Of a stretch of DNA of 64,000 nucleotides, positions 62,341-64,000 are shown in pieces. A program made the position numbers and the translations under genes. The stretch lies in contig CM073590.1 of NCBI GenBank assembly GCA_037074705.1, forward strand, positions 160,764,746 through 160,828,745. The letters run 5' to 3'. Within the stretch, counting starts at the first letter, position 1. The number at the start of each line of letters is the position of its first letter. Origin of the DNA: Zhengitettix transpicula. Taxonomy: Eukaryota; Arthropoda; Insecta; Orthoptera; Tetrigidae. Below the pieces are notes generated by a model, which was not told the DNA's origin, did no database searches, and saw nothing but the letters and a program-made list of their open reading frames with translations.

Positions 62341-63189
62341 AATTTTGTGAACTTACGCAAAATATTAGCATACTACATATTCTTAAAAATGATTACCCAA
62401 CGAAGCTCCCGCATCCTCCACTAAATTTATTTTCCTTTGATCAATTTACTATAATGAAATAAATGCAATATGTATCATGAAATATTCGGCCGAAGTTGAT
62501 ATATTCGGCATTAATAGAAAAATTATAAAGCAATGGACAGGGGTAATTGCATTAGGCCTACTCATGACATGTGTTTCGTCTGCGAATATTTTCACATTAT
62601 CATAAACTAGTTAAATAACAACTCTTATGGTTTTCCTAAAAACAAATTTAGAAAATAACTACCCTTCTTTTCGATTTATGAATAAACATTATTATATTTT
62701 ACATAAAAAATAAGCGTTCTGCAAATAATATAATAATAGCTAAATCATTAAATTTATTTTCTAGAGTATAATAATTTATAATTACAGTGAATTAATACAA
62801 TTTCTGTATTTTACACCCTTAAAGCTCATTTTCTCGTTAGGGTCTTCTGTTAATACTTCTATGTTCATTCTGTAGAAATCATAAGAAAGAAATGGCCACA
62901 AAAAATGAAAAACGAAAAAATTATTATCTAAATACGATATTTATGTTTATATGGTAGTACTGCGATAAATTATGGGACCTCTTCTCTCCATTACGTAAAT
63001 TAATGCTTGGAAGTATTCATACCCTGTTCGTTTTGTATTCAGCCCACACAAATGAATCTAAAAGAGAAAGAAGTATGAGTTATTAATAAATTGGTCAATC
63101 TTGAAGAAATTAATATTTTTTCTTTCTGAAAATGACAAAATCTTGCTTCGAATTTTTATATTTCCTTTATAGACTATTTTAAGTTTTGT
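62341..63189. other. AT-rich non-coding DNA
   Basis: Nothing recognised. Confidence 0.4.
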
Positions 63190-63395
63190 TTTTTATTTTC
63201 TTTTATTTATAGTCACATCAACGGCTTAGGTCATTAACGACTTTGAACCTTGTTGCACTTCACTGTCGGGGAACTAATATTTCGCGGTTTCTGGTATGGA
63301 AACAGCACCAATGACCTCACTGGGATTCGAACCCGAGACCTCTGTGATTCGAATCAATGACAATGACCACCGCATCACAGAAGGTCGGCTAAGTT
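63190..63395 (-). mobile_element. tRNA-derived SINE
   Basis: Minus strand: A-box-like TGCGGTGGTCATTGTCATTG, B box GGGTTCGAATCCC (complement of 63322-63334), body with TTCCCCGACAGTGAAGTGC, and tail TGACTATAAATAAAAG. Same family as 12.0 kb. Confidence 0.8.
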
Positions 63396-64000
63396 CTCTT
63401 CTTTGACTAAAAAAAAGAAATACCTGTCGAAAATATAATATATAATAAACTATTTGTGCGTTCAAAATTTGAAGTACCGTTTGTATGTCGAGGATTTAAG
63501 TGTTGATCAAGTTAATGAATGTTTTGTTTATACATGTTGAGATACTTTACGCAGAAACATTGAGGGTAAAGTTTTATATTTGTGAACGGTTCCCACCCAC
63601 TCTATAAGAGGGGCCCACCTCCCGCCCAGCGCCAACTCTCCACGTGCCAGTTATGCGATTACATTAAAGCATTTCAGATATAATCACTCTCGGGTACCCC
63701 GAGAACAGTAGTTATGGAATAGCTCTTCCTACTAGCAACCTTTTGTATCACAGTCTTATTGAATTATTAATTATATGAAATTGTTGTAAATATTTTTATT
63801 CCTTTATTAAATTAATTTACCGTTCAGTTATATTCCCGGTTGTTAAAAAAGTACTTCAATGAATCCTCCATCTTAATTTCATATCAATTTAGTTTTGTAT
63901 AGACTTTATCGTGTATTTCTATTTGAGGAAGTAAAATTAATATTTGTCGGAAATATCTGAAGTATTTTCATGTTTAATATTTTATGGACCGTTTATCATA
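63396..64000. other. Non-coding DNA with a GC-rich TATA-like patch
   Basis: CTATAAGAGGGGCCC near 63602 is followed by GC-rich sequence, unlike its surroundings. It could be the core of another LTR or a promoter; the boundaries are not visible. Confidence 0.3.

Noticed and set aside
62150..62371. Several 60-135 codon frames of repeated Ile-Tyr
   Set aside because: Direct translations of the (TA)n microsatellite.

Overview
This is a eukaryotic, AT-rich, intron-containing and repeat-dominated window, with no operons or ribosome binding sites. Mariner, Penelope-like, CR1/Jockey-type, tRNA-derived SINE and Ty3-like LTR relics, together with short exons bounded by GT/AG, point to an arthropod. A hemimetabolous insect with a large genome is my best guess, but the species cannot be named. 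Long reading frames are rare because real exons here are short.

Layout. 0-5 kb: a tandem repeat, then a leftward LTR element (gag-like ORF, tRNA-Lys-type primer binding site, 5' LTR) and a second solo LTR. 5-12 kb: quiet AT-rich DNA holding the last two exons of an unrecognised plus-strand gene (5.5-6.0 kb) and a degenerate RING-finger ORF (8 kb, minus). 12-34 kb: SINEs, long inverted-repeat elements, three non-LTR retrotransposon fragments and solo LTRs. 34-41 kb: Penelope-like element fragments in both orientations. 41.7-51.3 kb: a minus-strand gene for a small secreted protein, with two dead mariners lying upstream of, or inside, it. 51.5-62.3 kb: six solo LTRs, nearly all seated in (TA)n tracts. 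62.3-64 kb: a SINE and quiet DNA.

Two results stand out. (1) A multi-exon gene on the minus strand (41763-43293, perhaps starting at 51270) encodes a signal peptide followed by Ser/Glu-rich units of about 20 residues. Each unit is one phase-2 exon, and every exon junction creates a dibasic Arg-Arg or Lys-Arg pair. It has the form of a peptide precursor built by exon duplication. (2) Fourteen LTR copies, here called TA-LTR 1 to 14, start TGTA and end TACA and sit in ATAT/TA targets. Most keep the same internal order: a splice-donor-like GTRAGT, a GTCAGATTTCGTTC-like box, an ATCAAACCCAGTAAAGACCCTGAG-like box (given here in two parts: ATCAAACCCAG and TAAAGACCCTGAG), then AATAAA. Five of them also carry a second, internal tRNA-Lys-like primer site and U5 end. 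U3 regions of several copies carry private minisatellites.

All calls come from reading the sequence by eye; no database search was run.
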